DNA of 64,000 bases from Anaerococcus ihuae (GTDB taxonomy: Bacteria; Bacillota; Clostridia; Tissierellales; Peptoniphilaceae): contig NZ_CAKMRU010000001.1 of NCBI RefSeq assembly GCF_928368155.1, positions 186,001 through 250,000 on the forward strand, in the 5' to 3' direction. The stretch's first letter is position 1; each line of letters opens with the position of its first letter. Below the pieces are notes generated by a model that searched no databases, was not told the DNA's origin, and saw only the letters and a list, made by a program, of their open reading frames with translations. Made by a program: the position numbers and the translations under genes. Positions 1-8,277 of this stretch are shown here, piece after piece.

Positions 1-1577
1 AAATCGGTGCATTTGGATTGACAGAAGAAAACGCAGGAAGTGACGCTGGTGGAACAGAAACTACAGCTGAACTAGACTTAGACGGCGAAAGATATATTTT
101 AAATGGTAAAAAAATATTTATTACTAACGCTCCAAAAGCAGATACATATGTTGTATTTGCAGTAACAACTCCAGGAATTGGAACTCATGGTATTTCAGCA
201 TTTATAGTTGAAAAAGGCATGGAAGGATTTACATGCTCTGATCATTATGACAAATTAGGTATTAGATCATCATGTACTGCTGAATTACATTTTGATAATG
301 TAAAAGTTCCAAAAGAAAATCTTCTTGGAAAAGAAGGACAAGGATTTAAGATTGCTATGGCAACTCTTGATGGTGGTAGAATTGGTATAGCTTCACAAGC
401 TTTAGGTATTGGCCAAGGTGCTTATGAATCAGCTTTATCATATGCTAAAGAAAGAGAACAATTTGGTATGCCAATTGCTCACCTTCAAGCTAATACATTT
501 AAACTTGCTGATATGGCAACATATTTGAAAGCTGCAAGACTTATGATTTATTCAGCAGCTGAATTAAAAGAAAATCACGAAAGATATTCTGCAGATGCAG
601 CTATGGCAAAACAATTTGCATCAGATCTTGCATCAAAGATTACTAACGAAGCATTACAAATGTACGGTGGATCTGGATTTATTAAAGGAATCGATGTTGA
701 AAGATTCTACAGAGATTCTAAAATCACACAAATCTACGAAGGTACAAATGAAATAATGAGAGTAGTTGTTGGAGCTCATACAGTAGGTAGAGCACCAAAG
801 GTTAAAGCTGTAGGATCAAACAAAAAATCTGGACCCATCGCAGGAGTCAGAAAAGGAGAAATCTATGAGGGAGATCCTAAAGAAGCAGTTAAAAACCTTG
901 TGGCAGCACTTAAAAAGGACGGATATGACTTTACTGTAGGAATCGATCCTTATACTCCAATTCCTGACGCTGAAAGAATAGTTGTAGCAGGTCGTGGTAT
1001 TGGTGAAAAAGCTAATATGAAATTAATTGAAGATTTAGCTTACCAAGCAGGTGCAGCTATTTCATCATCAAGACCAGTTGCAGAAACTTTGAAATATGTT
1101 GATATTAATAGATACGTTGGTATGAGTGGACAAACATTTAAAGGAAACTTATACATTGGTGTAGGTGTATCTGGAGCAGGACAACACTTAAAAGGAATCA
1201 AAAATGCTTCAACAATAGTTGCAATTAATAATTCTAAAAACGCTCCAATTTTCAACAACTGTGATTATGGTATAGTTGGAGATGCTATGGAAGTTCTTCC
1301 ACTACTAATTAAAGAATTAGATAATGGTGAAGAAAAGAAACCAGCACCACCAATGAAGAAAATAAAAAGATCTAAACCAAGAAAAATGGCTCCTACAAAT
1401 CCAATCTATGTAGATTTAGGTTCTGGATATGAATACAATCCTGAAGAAGGAGATCCAGAAAATGGAATTGAACCAGGAACACCATTTGACAAACTACCAG
1501 ATTCTTGGGTTTCACCAGTTTCAGGAGAAGCTAAAGATCAATTCATTAAAATGGATGTACCAGAAGACAGAAAGTAG
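1..1577 (+). CDS. Acyl-CoA dehydrogenase / EtfA C-terminal / rubredoxin-like fusion (5' truncated)
   Basis: The reading frame is open from base 3 ([16 protein letters not shown]), so the N-terminus lies upstream of the window; 524 residues are present. First comes the acyl-CoA dehydrogenase middle and C-terminal part (about residues 1-265), with the IYEGTNEI motif carrying the catalytic Glu of short-chain (butyryl-CoA) dehydrogenases. Next is an EtfA C-terminal FAD domain (about 275-440; [16 protein letters not shown] and VAIN motifs). A rubredoxin fold closes the protein (about 465-515). Such fusions, as I recall from fusobacteria and related anaerobes, combine butyryl-CoA reduction with electron transfer. 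The rubredoxin part keeps [11 protein letters not shown] and GIEPGTPF, but its four iron-ligand cysteines are replaced by Asp471, Ser474, Ser504 and Ser507. It should therefore not bind iron. A flavodiiron gene follows after 12 bp. Confidence 0.9.
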   Translation, partial: IGAFGLTEENAGSDAGGTETTAELDLDGERYILNGKKIFITNAPKADTYVVFAVTTPGIGTHGISAFIVEKGMEGFTCSDHYDKLGIRSSCTAELHFDNVKVPKENLLGKEGQGFKIAMATLDGGRIGIASQALGIGQGAYESALSYAKEREQFGMPIAHLQANTFKLADMATYLKAARLMIYSAAELKENHERYSADAAMAKQFASDLASKITNEALQMYGGSGFIKGIDVERFYRDSKITQIYEGTNEIMRVVVGAHTVGRAPKVKAVGSNKKSGPIAGVRKGEIYEGDPKEAVKNLVAALKKDGYDFTVGIDPYTPIPDAERIVVAGRGIGEKANMKLIEDLAYQAGAAISSSRPVAETLKYVDINRYVGMSGQTFKGNLYIGVGVSGAGQHLKGIKNASTIVAINNSKNAPIFNNCDYGIVGDAMEVLPLLIKELDNGEEKKPAPPMKKIKRSKPRKMAPTNPIYVDLGSGYEYNPEEGDPENGIEPGTPFDKLPDSWVSPVSGEAKDQFIKMDVPEDRK

Positions 1578-1589
1578 TAGGAGGAATAT

Positions 1590-2831
1590 ATGTATACAGT
1601 TAGAAAAGTTACAGACGACTTATATTATGTAGGTGGAGATGACAGAAGACTTGCTCTATTTGAAAATATTTTTCCTATAGATGGAGTTTCATATAACTCA
1701 TACCTTTTAATGGATGAAAAAACAGTTTTAATAGACTCAGTAGACTGGTCAATTACAAGAGAATATATTTTAAATGTATCTAGAGTTCTTGGAGATCGTG
1801 ACCTTGATTATATGATTATCCAACACATGGAACCAGACCACTGTTCAGCAATTGAATTAATGCTACACTACTATCCAAACGTAAAAATTATAGCAAGTGA
1901 AAAAGCAATTTTATTCATGAGACAATTCGGTTACCACGTTGATGATAGATATATAGAAGTTAAAGAAGGAGATTCAATCTCTTTTGGTAAACACGAATAT
2001 ACATTCGTAGAAGCTCCAATGGTTCACTGGCCAGAAGTTTTAATGACATACGATTTAACTGACAAAGTTTTATTCTCAGCAGATGCTTTTGGATCATTTA
2101 AATCTAATGATGGTAGACTTTTTGCTGATGAAGTAAATTGGGACAGAGATTGGTTAGATGAAGGAAGAAGATATTATACAAATATAGTTGGTAAATACGG
2201 TACTTTCGTTCAAGCAGTTCTTAAAAAAGCAGCTGGACTTGATATTAAATATATCTGTCCACTTCACGGACTAGTTTGGAGAAAAGATTTTGGCTATATT
2301 TTAGATAAATATGATAAATGGTCAAGCTATCAACCAGAAGAAGAAGGTGTATTAATTGCTTACGCATCAATGTATGGAAATACAGAATATGCAGCTCAAG
2401 CACTAGCTTCAAAACTTGCTGAAAGAGGAATGACAAATATTTCCCTAAGAGATGTTTCAAGTACAGATGTATCATACTTAATTGCAGACGCATTCAAATA
2501 TTCAAATATAGTTCTTGCATCAGTAACATACAACCTTGGAATATATCCAAAAATGAAAGACTTTATCCATGATATGGCAGCTTTAAATGTACAAAACAGA
2601 GCAATTTCATTGATGGATAACGGATCTTGGGCTCCAACAGCAGCAGATAAAATGGAAAAATTCTTGGATGAAGAAATGAAATTAATCGATGTTCTTCCAG
2701 AACAAGTTAATATAGTTTCATCATTAAAATCTGCAAAAGAACCAGATATGGATGCTTTAGTTGATGGAATTTTCGAATCAATGAAGAAAAGAAGAGAAGA
2801 AGTTCAAAAAGCTAAAGACCAAAAGAAATAA
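1590..2831 (+). CDS. fprA: A-type flavodiiron protein (FprA family)
   Basis: 413 residues, the usual length of a class A flavodiiron protein: a metallo-beta-lactamase-like diiron domain (about 1-250) followed by a flavodoxin domain (about 255-400). The iron ligands are visible: the HxExDH set in QHMEPDHCS, His in MVHWPEV, Asp in FSADAFG and His in CPLHGLVW. The flavodoxin FMN loop is YASMYGNTEYAA. Family members reduce O2 to water, and some reduce NO, in the cytoplasm of anaerobes, usually receiving electrons from rubredoxin. The gene lies 12 bp after a fusion protein ending in a rubredoxin-like domain, with AGGAGG before the ATG, so the two are co-transcribed. A GAAA-loop terminator follows. 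The role in oxygen protection is inferred from the family. Confidence 0.93.
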   Translation: MYTVRKVTDDLYYVGGDDRRLALFENIFPIDGVSYNSYLLMDEKTVLIDSVDWSITREYILNVSRVLGDRDLDYMIIQHMEPDHCSAIELMLHYYPNVKIIASEKAILFMRQFGYHVDDRYIEVKEGDSISFGKHEYTFVEAPMVHWPEVLMTYDLTDKVLFSADAFGSFKSNDGRLFADEVNWDRDWLDEGRRYYTNIVGKYGTFVQAVLKKAAGLDIKYICPLHGLVWRKDFGYILDKYDKWSSYQPEEEGVLIAYASMYGNTEYAAQALASKLAERGMTNISLRDVSSTDVSYLIADAFKYSNIVLASVTYNLGIYPKMKDFIHDMAALNVQNRAISLMDNGSWAPTAADKMEKFLDEEMKLIDVLPEQVNIVSSLKSAKEPDMDALVDGIFESMKKRREEVQKAKDQKK

Positions 2832-2845
2832 AAATAAATTCAATT

Positions 2846-2874
2846 CTGCCACAGGAAACTGTGGCAGTTTTTTT
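2846..2874 (+). terminator. Rho-independent terminator after fprA
   Basis: A perfect 9-bp stem, CTGCCACAG / CTGTGGCAG, closes a GAAA tetraloop and is followed by seven T. It ends the acyl-CoA dehydrogenase fusion/fprA operon. Confidence 0.93.
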
Positions 2875-2922
2875 GTAAATCTTATATAATAATATCTATA
2901 AGCGAAAAATTTAGAGGTTGTT

Positions 2923-4734
2923 ATGAAAAAAAATTTAAAATTAAGAGCAGAAAATTTTAAGATAAAAGTTGGGGATGTATCTTATAATAAGGAAAAAATA
3001 AAAGAAATAGTAAAAAAAGCCAATGATGATTCAGTAAATATTTTACTTTTTCCAGAACTTTCTCTTACCGGAGCAAGTCTTTACCATGGATATAAAAATG
3101 ATGATATATTAAATTCATCGCTTGATGCACTATTTGATTTAAAAAAATTCTCTAGAGATATTGATACCTTATTTTCACTTGGTCTTCCAATTAGAGAAGG
3201 AAGAAAAATAATAGATATGGTATTCCTAATAAAGGATGGAGATATATTAGGAGGATTTTTTAAGGATAATTTCAAAGATCATGAAAAATATGTATTTGAT
3301 CTTCCTCAAGATGAATTTATTAATATTAAAGATGAATTTGTCTATCTTTATAATAAGTCTTTTATAGAAATTGATGGGGTAAAAATTGCCCTAAGTGTTG
3401 GGGAAAATGAGGATAAGATTATTTCTGATTCTCAAATATCAAAAACAAAAAATAATATAGATATAATTTTAAATCCATCAGCAAAAACAAGATATATTGG
3501 TTCAAAAAAAGCTATTGAAGATAAGATAAAATTCCTATCACAAGATACAATTTACCTATTTTCAAGCACAGGACTTGGAGAAAGCTCAACAGATTTTGTT
3601 TATGAGGGCTTAAATATTATTAGTCAAAATGGTCAAATAAAACAATGTGCTAGAGATAAGGCTGTAGATTTTATTTTTCCAATTGAAATAAGTAAAGAAG
3701 ATTCAGCTGAAAGCTATAATTTTAAAAATGAATCAGCTTTAATAAATGTTGATAAATATCCATATATTTTAAAAGATAAAAAACTTTATGTGGAAGATAC
3801 CTTTGATATAGTTACAAGAGCTTTAATTCAAAGAATGGATGCCATATCTTGTAAAAAAGTTATATTAGGTCTAAGCGGAGGGCTTGATTCGACTATGGCG
3901 CTTTTATTTATAGTGGATGCCTTTAAAAAAATGGATTTTCCAAAAGATAATATTCTTTTATATACCATGCCAGCCTTTGGAACAAGTAAGAGAACAAAAT
4001 CAAATGCCTTTAAACTGGCAGAAGCTTTTGGCCTTAAATTAAATGAAATTGTTATAAAAGATGCAGTAAATGTTCATTTAAAAGATATAGGTCATGACGG
4101 AAAAACTCAAGATATAGCTTATGAAAATGCTCAGGCTAGAGAAAGAACTCAAATTTTATTTGATATAGGAAATATGGAAAATGCTATAGTGATAGGAACT
4201 GGAGATAAATCAGAAATTTCCCAAGGCTTTGCAACTTATAACGGAGATCATATGTCTTCATACGCAGTTAATGCATCATTGACCAAAACTGAATTAAGAT
4301 ATATTGTTTCCTATCTTGTAGAAAATACAGAAAATCAAAAATTAAAAGAAGTTTTGGACGATATTTTAAAAACTCCAATTTCACCAGAGCTTAAAAATGA
4401 AAATGAAGAAATAATTAGCCAAAAAACTGAAGATATAATAGGACCTTATGAATTAATTGACTTTTTTACCTATGAATTTTTGGAAAATTCTTCAGTTGAA
4501 GAAATTTACGAAAAAGCTAAAGCTGCATTTAAGGATGATTATGATAGTAAAACTATAAAAAAATGGCTTAAATCATTCTATAAAAGACTATTATCAAGTC
4601 AATTTAAAAGATCGGTTTCAGTAGATGGGCCGGCTCTTTCAAAAAAATCTTTCTCACCAAGAAGAGGCTATTTGTTGCCATCAGATATGTCTTCAGAAAT
4701 TTTTATAGAAAGAATAGAAAAATTAGATGATTAA
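2923..4734 (+). CDS. nadE: NAD+ synthetase with degenerate glutaminase domain
   Basis: 603 residues in the two-domain layout of glutamine-dependent NAD synthetase: an N-terminal nitrilase-type amidase (about 1-270) and a C-terminal NAD synthase (about 295-590). The synthase part has the ATP-pyrophosphatase loop SGGLDST (318-324), GTGDKSE and the SFSPRRG region. It converts deamido-NAD to NAD. In the amidase part Glu45 (FPELSLTG) of the Glu-Lys-Cys triad is present. The nucleophile motif, normally like ICED, reads ALSVGENED, with Gly160 in place of Cys. The whole protein has only two cysteines (in KQCARD and ISCKKV), neither near this site. The enzyme is therefore predicted to use free ammonia. 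Start ATG has AGAGG upstream; the 3' end overlaps the next gene by 8 bp. Confidence 0.92.
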   Translation: MKKNLKLRAENFKIKVGDVSYNKEKIKEIVKKANDDSVNILLFPELSLTGASLYHGYKNDDILNSSLDALFDLKKFSRDIDTLFSLGLPIREGRKIIDMVFLIKDGDILGGFFKDNFKDHEKYVFDLPQDEFINIKDEFVYLYNKSFIEIDGVKIALSVGENEDKIISDSQISKTKNNIDIILNPSAKTRYIGSKKAIEDKIKFLSQDTIYLFSSTGLGESSTDFVYEGLNIISQNGQIKQCARDKAVDFIFPIEISKEDSAESYNFKNESALINVDKYPYILKDKKLYVEDTFDIVTRALIQRMDAISCKKVILGLSGGLDSTMALLFIVDAFKKMDFPKDNILLYTMPAFGTSKRTKSNAFKLAEAFGLKLNEIVIKDAVNVHLKDIGHDGKTQDIAYENAQARERTQILFDIGNMENAIVIGTGDKSEISQGFATYNGDHMSSYAVNASLTKTELRYIVSYLVENTENQKLKEVLDDILKTPISPELKNENEEIISQKTEDIIGPYELIDFFTYEFLENSSVEEIYEKAKAAFKDDYDSKTIKKWLKSFYKRLLSSQFKRSVSVDGPALSKKSFSPRRGYLLPSDMSSEIFIERIEKLDD

Positions 4735-5518
4735 AATAGTAATTCCTATAATATTGATTCTTCTTTTACTTCTTTTCTCATACATTTTTTATCAATGTAA
4801 GTGGGCAAAGGAAGTAAAAGTGAATATTTATAGCAAAAAAATAAAAAATGATATAAGAATAACCCAAATTAGTGATTTTCATTCAAATATATTAAAAAAT
4901 ATGGAATATTTTAAGAAAAAAATTTTAGAATTTAATCCGGATTTTATAATTTTGACTGGAGATATCAACGATTATGGGGTAGAAAAAAAGTTTAATAGGG
5001 CAATAGATTTTCTAGAAAAGCTTTCAAAATTAAAAATAAAGACATTTTATATAACAGGAAATCATGAAGAAGCAGGCCCAATGCTTGATGATTTTATTAA
5101 AAAAATTGAAAGTTTGAGAATAAAATATTTAAAAAATGATGGAGAATTTATAGAAATTAAAGATAATAAAATTTACATTTATGGGCTATCTTTTTATAAT
5201 TATTCATTTGAAAATTACAAAACAAATGATGCAAATTTAAATATAATTTTAAGTCATTATTCAAAAAATGTAAGAGATAATCTAGATGATACCATGGATA
5301 TAATTTTTTCAGGTCATACACATGGAGGCCAGGTAAGATTTCCTTTTATAGGAGCCTTATTAGCACCAGGAGAGGGATATTTTCCAAAATTTGATAAAGG
5401 ATTATTTAAATATAAAAATTCACAAATATATATAGATTCAGGACTGGGAAACACCCTAATGGATTTAAGATTTTTAAATAGGATACAATTTTCAAACATT
5501 ACAATCAAGCGCCAATAG
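4727..5518 (+). CDS. Membrane-anchored calcineurin-like metallophosphoesterase
   Basis: 263 residues. The N-terminus is a hydrophobic anchor (IVIPIILILLLLLFSYIFY), followed by a calcineurin-like phosphoesterase domain. Metal-binding motifs appear in order: ISDFHS, TGDIND, GNHEE, LSHYSK and GHTHGGQ. This is the YkuE-like arrangement, in which a two-metal phosphoesterase faces the cell surface; known relatives act on lipid or nucleotide phosphates, but the substrate here is not readable. The start overlaps the end of nadE, so the two are translationally coupled. The 3' end is unusual: the last ten bases, including the TAG stop, form the 5' acceptor strand of the tRNA gene. Confidence 0.88.
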   Translation: MIKIVIPIILILLLLLFSYIFYQCKWAKEVKVNIYSKKIKNDIRITQISDFHSNILKNMEYFKKKILEFNPDFIILTGDINDYGVEKKFNRAIDFLEKLSKLKIKTFYITGNHEEAGPMLDDFIKKIESLRIKYLKNDGEFIEIKDNKIYIYGLSFYNYSFENYKTNDANLNIILSHYSKNVRDNLDDTMDIIFSGHTHGGQVRFPFIGALLAPGEGYFPKFDKGLFKYKNSQIYIDSGLGNTLMDLRFLNRIQFSNITIKRQ

Positions 5519-5582
5519 TTTAATGGTAAAACAAAAGTGTCCGAAGCTTAAGATAGGGGTTCGATCCCTCTTTGGCGTGCCA
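5509..5582 (+). tRNA. tRNA-Arg(CCG)
   Basis: A 74-nt cloverleaf including an encoded CCA. Acceptor strands GCGCCAA / TTGGCGT pair with one terminal G-T; the D-stem is GTTT/AAAC around AATGGTA; the T-arm is AGGGG-TTCGATC-CCTCT. The anticodon loop GTCCGAA (5539-5545) places CCG at 5541-5543 after U33, which reads the arginine codon CGG. The anticodon stem has four pairs plus an A-A at 27-43, and base 32 is G, so the arm is weak. The 5' end overlaps the coding end of the phosphoesterase gene by 10 bp, so one transcript must be cut to release the tRNA. A strong hairpin terminator follows. Confidence 0.85.
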
Positions 5583-5585
5583 AAA

Positions 5586-5632
5586 AGGCTGTTGCAAATT
5601 TGTATATTTTATTTGCAACAGCCTATTTTTTT
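5586..5632. terminator. Bidirectional terminator after tRNA-Arg
   Basis: A perfect 14-bp inverted repeat (AGGCTGTTGCAAAT, 5586-5599, with its complement at 5611-5624) has a T run on the right and an A run on the left. It can end the nadE-phosphoesterase-tRNA transcript and also the leftward gene that stops at 5631. Confidence 0.92.
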
Positions 5633-6140
5633 ATTTATTTTCTTTTATATACAAAATCAAATCTTCTATCAAGTCTTCTTTTTTCTTGTAAATTCTTGGT
5701 TTTTTAAATTTATTTCCGTTTTTATCAACGTAAGAAAGTCCTGTTACAAGTTTATTTATATACATAAAATCATTTTGGAATATATCTTTTTTCATTGGAG
5801 GGAATTTGTCTTCTTTGTCGTTTCCTTCTAGTCTTATGTCTGTATAGAGTTGAAAAATTGCAAGGCCTTTTTCGAAAGCTATTCCCATTTCTGCTGCAAG
5901 GCCTAAATCTTGTGTGTCCATCAAGCCTACTAATATATCTGAATTTTTTAATCTATCGTAATCTGCCAAAAGTATATCGTAATTTGTTGTAAAACCTGCT
6001 GATTTGTCGTTTATTTGTAAATTTTTTGCGGGATTATAAATTTCTATGTCAGAAAATTCTTTTTCAAGGGCTTTTTGAATTTCTTCTGCTTGCCATCTTT
6101 GTCCTTCTGTAAATAAATCGCAACCTAAATAAATTTTCAT
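5631..6140 (-). CDS. Nucleoside 2-deoxyribosyltransferase family protein
   Basis: 169 residues, matching the small nucleoside 2-deoxyribosyltransferase family. The N-terminus KIYLGCDLFTEGQRW is the base-binding strand and loop. NYDILLADYDRLKNSDILVGLMD is followed by AAEMGIAF, whose Glu is the expected nucleophile. Family enzymes move 2-deoxyribose between nucleobases for salvage, or hydrolyse nucleosides. Which activity this one has cannot be told. It is leftward, ends in the bidirectional terminator shared with the tRNA, and has GGTGG upstream of its ATG. Confidence 0.8.
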   Translation of the reverse strand: MKIYLGCDLFTEGQRWQAEEIQKALEKEFSDIEIYNPAKNLQINDKSAGFTTNYDILLADYDRLKNSDILVGLMDTQDLGLAAEMGIAFEKGLAIFQLYTDIRLEGNDKEDKFPPMKKDIFQNDFMYINKLVTGLSYVDKNGNKFKKPRIYKKKEDLIEDLILYIKENK

Positions 6141-6171
6141 ATTACCACCTTTTTTATTTTATTATAACACA

Positions 6172-6197
6172 AAAAAATAAGGGGCTTGCCCTTATTT
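6172..6197 (-). terminator. Terminator of the DUF4230-like gene (leftward)
   Basis: Read leftward, AAATAAGGG and CCCTTATTT form a stem around a short loop and run into a series of T. The stem overlaps the stop codon of the gene at 6192-6785. Confidence 0.75.
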
Positions 6198-6785
6198 AAA
6201 TTCTACATTGATAGTATAATCTTCAAGATTATTGTCTATGTTTACTATATCTTTCACTGCTTTTTTGCATTTTTTATCAGCTTCTATTAAAATTCCTCTT
6301 TCGATAGCTTTTTTTTCTACTGATTTTTTTTGTTTTTTTGCAAATTCATTATAGTCTTCTACCTTTATTGGGTTAAAAATTGAAGTTTTTTGATCGAAAA
6401 TTTTTAGGGAATCTTCATAAATTTCGTGGGATAAAATTTTTGATTTTGGTAGTTTTATGTTTATATTTTTTCCACTTATTTTTACATCCATTTTATCAAG
6501 ATCGACTCCACATGAAATAACTCCATCGTAGGAAACTATAAATTTCTTTTGGGTAAAGGGAATGTCGTAGCCATAAAATTTATTTGAATTTTCAAATTGT
6601 CCCATATTTGTATAGGAATATTTTAAACTTGTAAGTTCTTTTACACCTTCTATCCTATTTTGGATTAATTTATTGTCGATTTTGCTTTCATTTTTTGTTT
6701 TATAATAATTTAGTCCTAATAATATGCTTATTGCTAAAAGAATTATTATTAGAACATTTTTGATTAGGCTTTTCTTTTTAAACAT
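6192..6785 (-). CDS. DUF4230-like membrane-anchored protein
   Basis: 197 residues with one N-terminal transmembrane segment (NVLIIILLAISILLGLNYY) and an extracellular remainder. The body resembles DUF4230 proteins: ELTSLKYSYTNMGQ, then a central VSYDGVISCGVDL strand and KISGKNINIKLPKSKIL. Function is unknown for the family. Lys/Glu-rich helices near the C-terminus (KKQKKSVEKKAIERG) follow. The gene is monocistronic, leftward, with GGAGC upstream of ATG and a terminator at its end. The family assignment rests on pattern recognition only. Confidence 0.6.
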   Translation of the reverse strand: MFKKKSLIKNVLIIILLAISILLGLNYYKTKNESKIDNKLIQNRIEGVKELTSLKYSYTNMGQFENSNKFYGYDIPFTQKKFIVSYDGVISCGVDLDKMDVKISGKNINIKLPKSKILSHEIYEDSLKIFDQKTSIFNPIKVEDYNEFAKKQKKSVEKKAIERGILIEADKKCKKAVKDIVNIDNNLEDYTINVEFK

Positions 6786-6882
6786 TAAAGCTCCTTTCTT
6801 TTATAACTAATATTATCTTATTATAAGTTTTATAAATTACAAGGCATAAATTAAAGAAATAAAATTTTATCAAAAAACTTTC

Positions 6883-6911
6883 TTGACAATTAAAAATTAC
6901 CTTGGTATTAT
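6883..6911 (+). promoter_or_regulatory. Sigma-A promoter of the pur operon
   Basis: TTGACA (6883-6888), a 17-bp spacer and TATTAT (6906-6911). The predicted start, near 6918, is exactly at the beginning of the riboswitch leader. Confidence 0.85.
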
Positions 6912-6916
6912 GAACT

Positions 6917-7035
6917 TGAACGAAGAATATGGCTCATAGAAATGGGCGAAAGTGTACCTAGGGATCTGTTTATTCAAGACCGAGCGGTACGGATATTTTA
7001 AAGTATTACACCAGAGGGACAAAAGCCCAGGAGGA
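6917..7035 (+). ncRNA. ykkC-class riboswitch, probably the PRPP-sensing subtype
   Basis: The leader carries the conserved blocks of the ykkC riboswitch superfamily in order: CTAGGGATCTG (6958-6968), AAGACCGAGCGGTACGG (6976-6992), TTACACCAGAGGGACAAAAG (7006-7025) and CCCAGGAGG. Known ykkC subtypes sense guanidine, ppGpp or PRPP; those in front of purine-synthesis operons in Firmicutes are the PRPP type. Because this one sits directly before purC, PRPP is the likely ligand. The conserved 3' strand (AGCCCAGGAGG) is also the 5' half of a terminator, so folding of the aptamer should block termination: an ON switch. I see no guanine aptamer in tandem. The ligand is inferred from gene context. Confidence 0.85.
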
Positions 7036-7071
7036 TAGGTTTCGTAGCCTGTCCTTCTGGGCTTATTTTTT
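7024..7071 (+). terminator. Riboswitch-controlled intrinsic terminator
   Basis: AGCCCAGGAGGATAGG (7024-7039) pairs along its full 16 bases with 7048-7063, with two G-T pairs, and is followed by TATTTTTT. The 5' strand is shared with the conserved 3' part of the ykkC aptamer, giving mutually exclusive folds. Confidence 0.9.
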
Positions 7072-7101
7072 GTCAAAATTTTTATTTTTAAGGAGAAAAA
7101 A

Positions 7102-7782
7102 ATGAATACAATCTACGAAGGTAAGACAAAGAATTTAGTTGAAGAAAATGGAAAATACTATTGTCTATTTAAGGACACAATGACAGGAACTGACGGAGTT
7201 TTTGATACTGGTGGAAATCAAGTGGCTGGTGAAAAAGAAGGTGCTGGTCAAGAATGCTTAAAAGTTTCTAAATTTTTCTTTGAAAAAATAAATGAAGCTG
7301 GTGTAAAAACACATTATCTCGGAGCTGATCTTGATAAAAACCTAATGGAAATTGAAAAATGTACAGTTTTTGGAAAAGGTTTAGAAGTTATTACTAGATT
7401 TAAGGCTGTAGGTTCATTCATGAGAAGATATGGACTTTATGCAACAGAAGGTCAAGATCTTGATGCTTATTCTGAAATTACTTTAAAAGATGATGATCGT
7501 GAAGATCCACTTATTACAGAAGATGCTTTAGTTGAATTAAATATTTTATCTCACGATGAATATAAAGAAATAATCAAGGAGAATAAAAAAGTTGCAAAAC
7601 TTGTAAAAGATATTTTAGCTGAGTACGGTCTTGATTTATATGATATAAAATTTGAATGGGGAAGACTTGCTTCAACTGGAGAAGTTGTTTTGATTGATGA
7701 GGTTTCTGGTGGAAATATGAGAGCTTACAAAGATGGAACTTATATTGAACCAATGGAATTGTCAAAATATTTAGGACTTTAA
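7102..7782 (+). CDS. purC: SAICAR synthetase PurC
   Basis: 226 residues, normal for bacterial PurC. It joins CAIR and aspartate using ATP to form SAICAR. Visible motifs are IYEGKTKNL at the N-terminus, the ITRFKAVGSFMRRY region and the C-terminal LIDEVSGGNMRAY segment, which binds nucleotide and metal. It is the first gene of the purine operon, directly after the riboswitch terminator, with AAGGAG before the ATG. Control is expected through that leader. Confidence 0.96.
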   Translation: MNTIYEGKTKNLVEENGKYYCLFKDTMTGTDGVFDTGGNQVAGEKEGAGQECLKVSKFFFEKINEAGVKTHYLGADLDKNLMEIEKCTVFGKGLEVITRFKAVGSFMRRYGLYATEGQDLDAYSEITLKDDDREDPLITEDALVELNILSHDEYKEIIKENKKVAKLVKDILAEYGLDLYDIKFEWGRLASTGEVVLIDEVSGGNMRAYKDGTYIEPMELSKYLGL

Positions 7783-7794
7783 TAAGGAGTTTTT

Positions 7795-8277
7795 ATGAAA
7801 GTTTCTATAATTATGGGTTCTTTATCTGATAGCCCAATCGCTGATAAGGTTGTTTCAAAATTAATTGAGTTTGGAATTGATTATGAAGTTAAGGTTATTT
7901 CTGCTCACAGAGCTTTAAAAAGTTTAGAGGAATATGTAGAAAAAAGCGAAGATGAAAGTGAAGTTTACATTGGAATTGCTGGAAAAGCTGCCCACTTATC
8001 TGGAGTTATTGCAGCTTTAACAACAAGACCTGTTATAGGAATTCCTGCAAAATCAACTCATCTTGGTGGACTAGAAGCTCTTTTATCTACAGTTGAAATG
8101 CCAAGCGGTGTTCCTGTTGCAACTGTTGCAATAGGTGGCGGAGAAAATGCAGCAATTTTGGCTGCAGAAATTTTAGCTGTAAAATATGATTCTTTAAGAG
8201 AAAAATTAAAGGATATGAGAAAAAAGATGAAAGAAACTATAGATAATTCTGAATACGAATATAAGGCAAATAAATGA
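7795..8277 (+). CDS. purE: 5-(carboxyamino)imidazole ribonucleotide mutase / AIR carboxylase PurE
   Basis: 160 residues with GSLSDSPIADK (phosphate loop), the catalytic SAHR and GIAGKAAHLSG. The stretch PVIGIPAKSTHLGGLEALLS differs from the textbook class I form. No purK is present in the operon, so either a class II (CO2-using) PurE or a PurK encoded elsewhere is possible; I cannot decide from sequence alone. The start has AAGGAG, and the stop overlaps the purF start as ATGA. Confidence 0.92.
   Translation: MKVSIIMGSLSDSPIADKVVSKLIEFGIDYEVKVISAHRALKSLEEYVEKSEDESEVYIGIAGKAAHLSGVIAALTTRPVIGIPAKSTHLGGLEALLSTVEMPSGVPVATVAIGGGENAAILAAEILAVKYDSLREKLKDMRKKMKETIDNSEYEYKANK

Noticed and set aside
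1404-1545. Frameshift or sequencing error removing rubredoxin cysteines
   Set aside because: Frame and surrounding conserved residues are intact, and four separate substitutions would be needed.
5523-5831. Rightward protein gene after the tRNA
   Set aside because: It overlaps the tRNA, the terminator and the leftward deoxyribosyltransferase gene and shows no family resemblance.
6917-7071. pur leader as a purine, ZTP or T-box element
   Set aside because: None of the hallmark blocks of those elements is present; GGGACAAAAGCCC and GACCGAG belong to ykkC.
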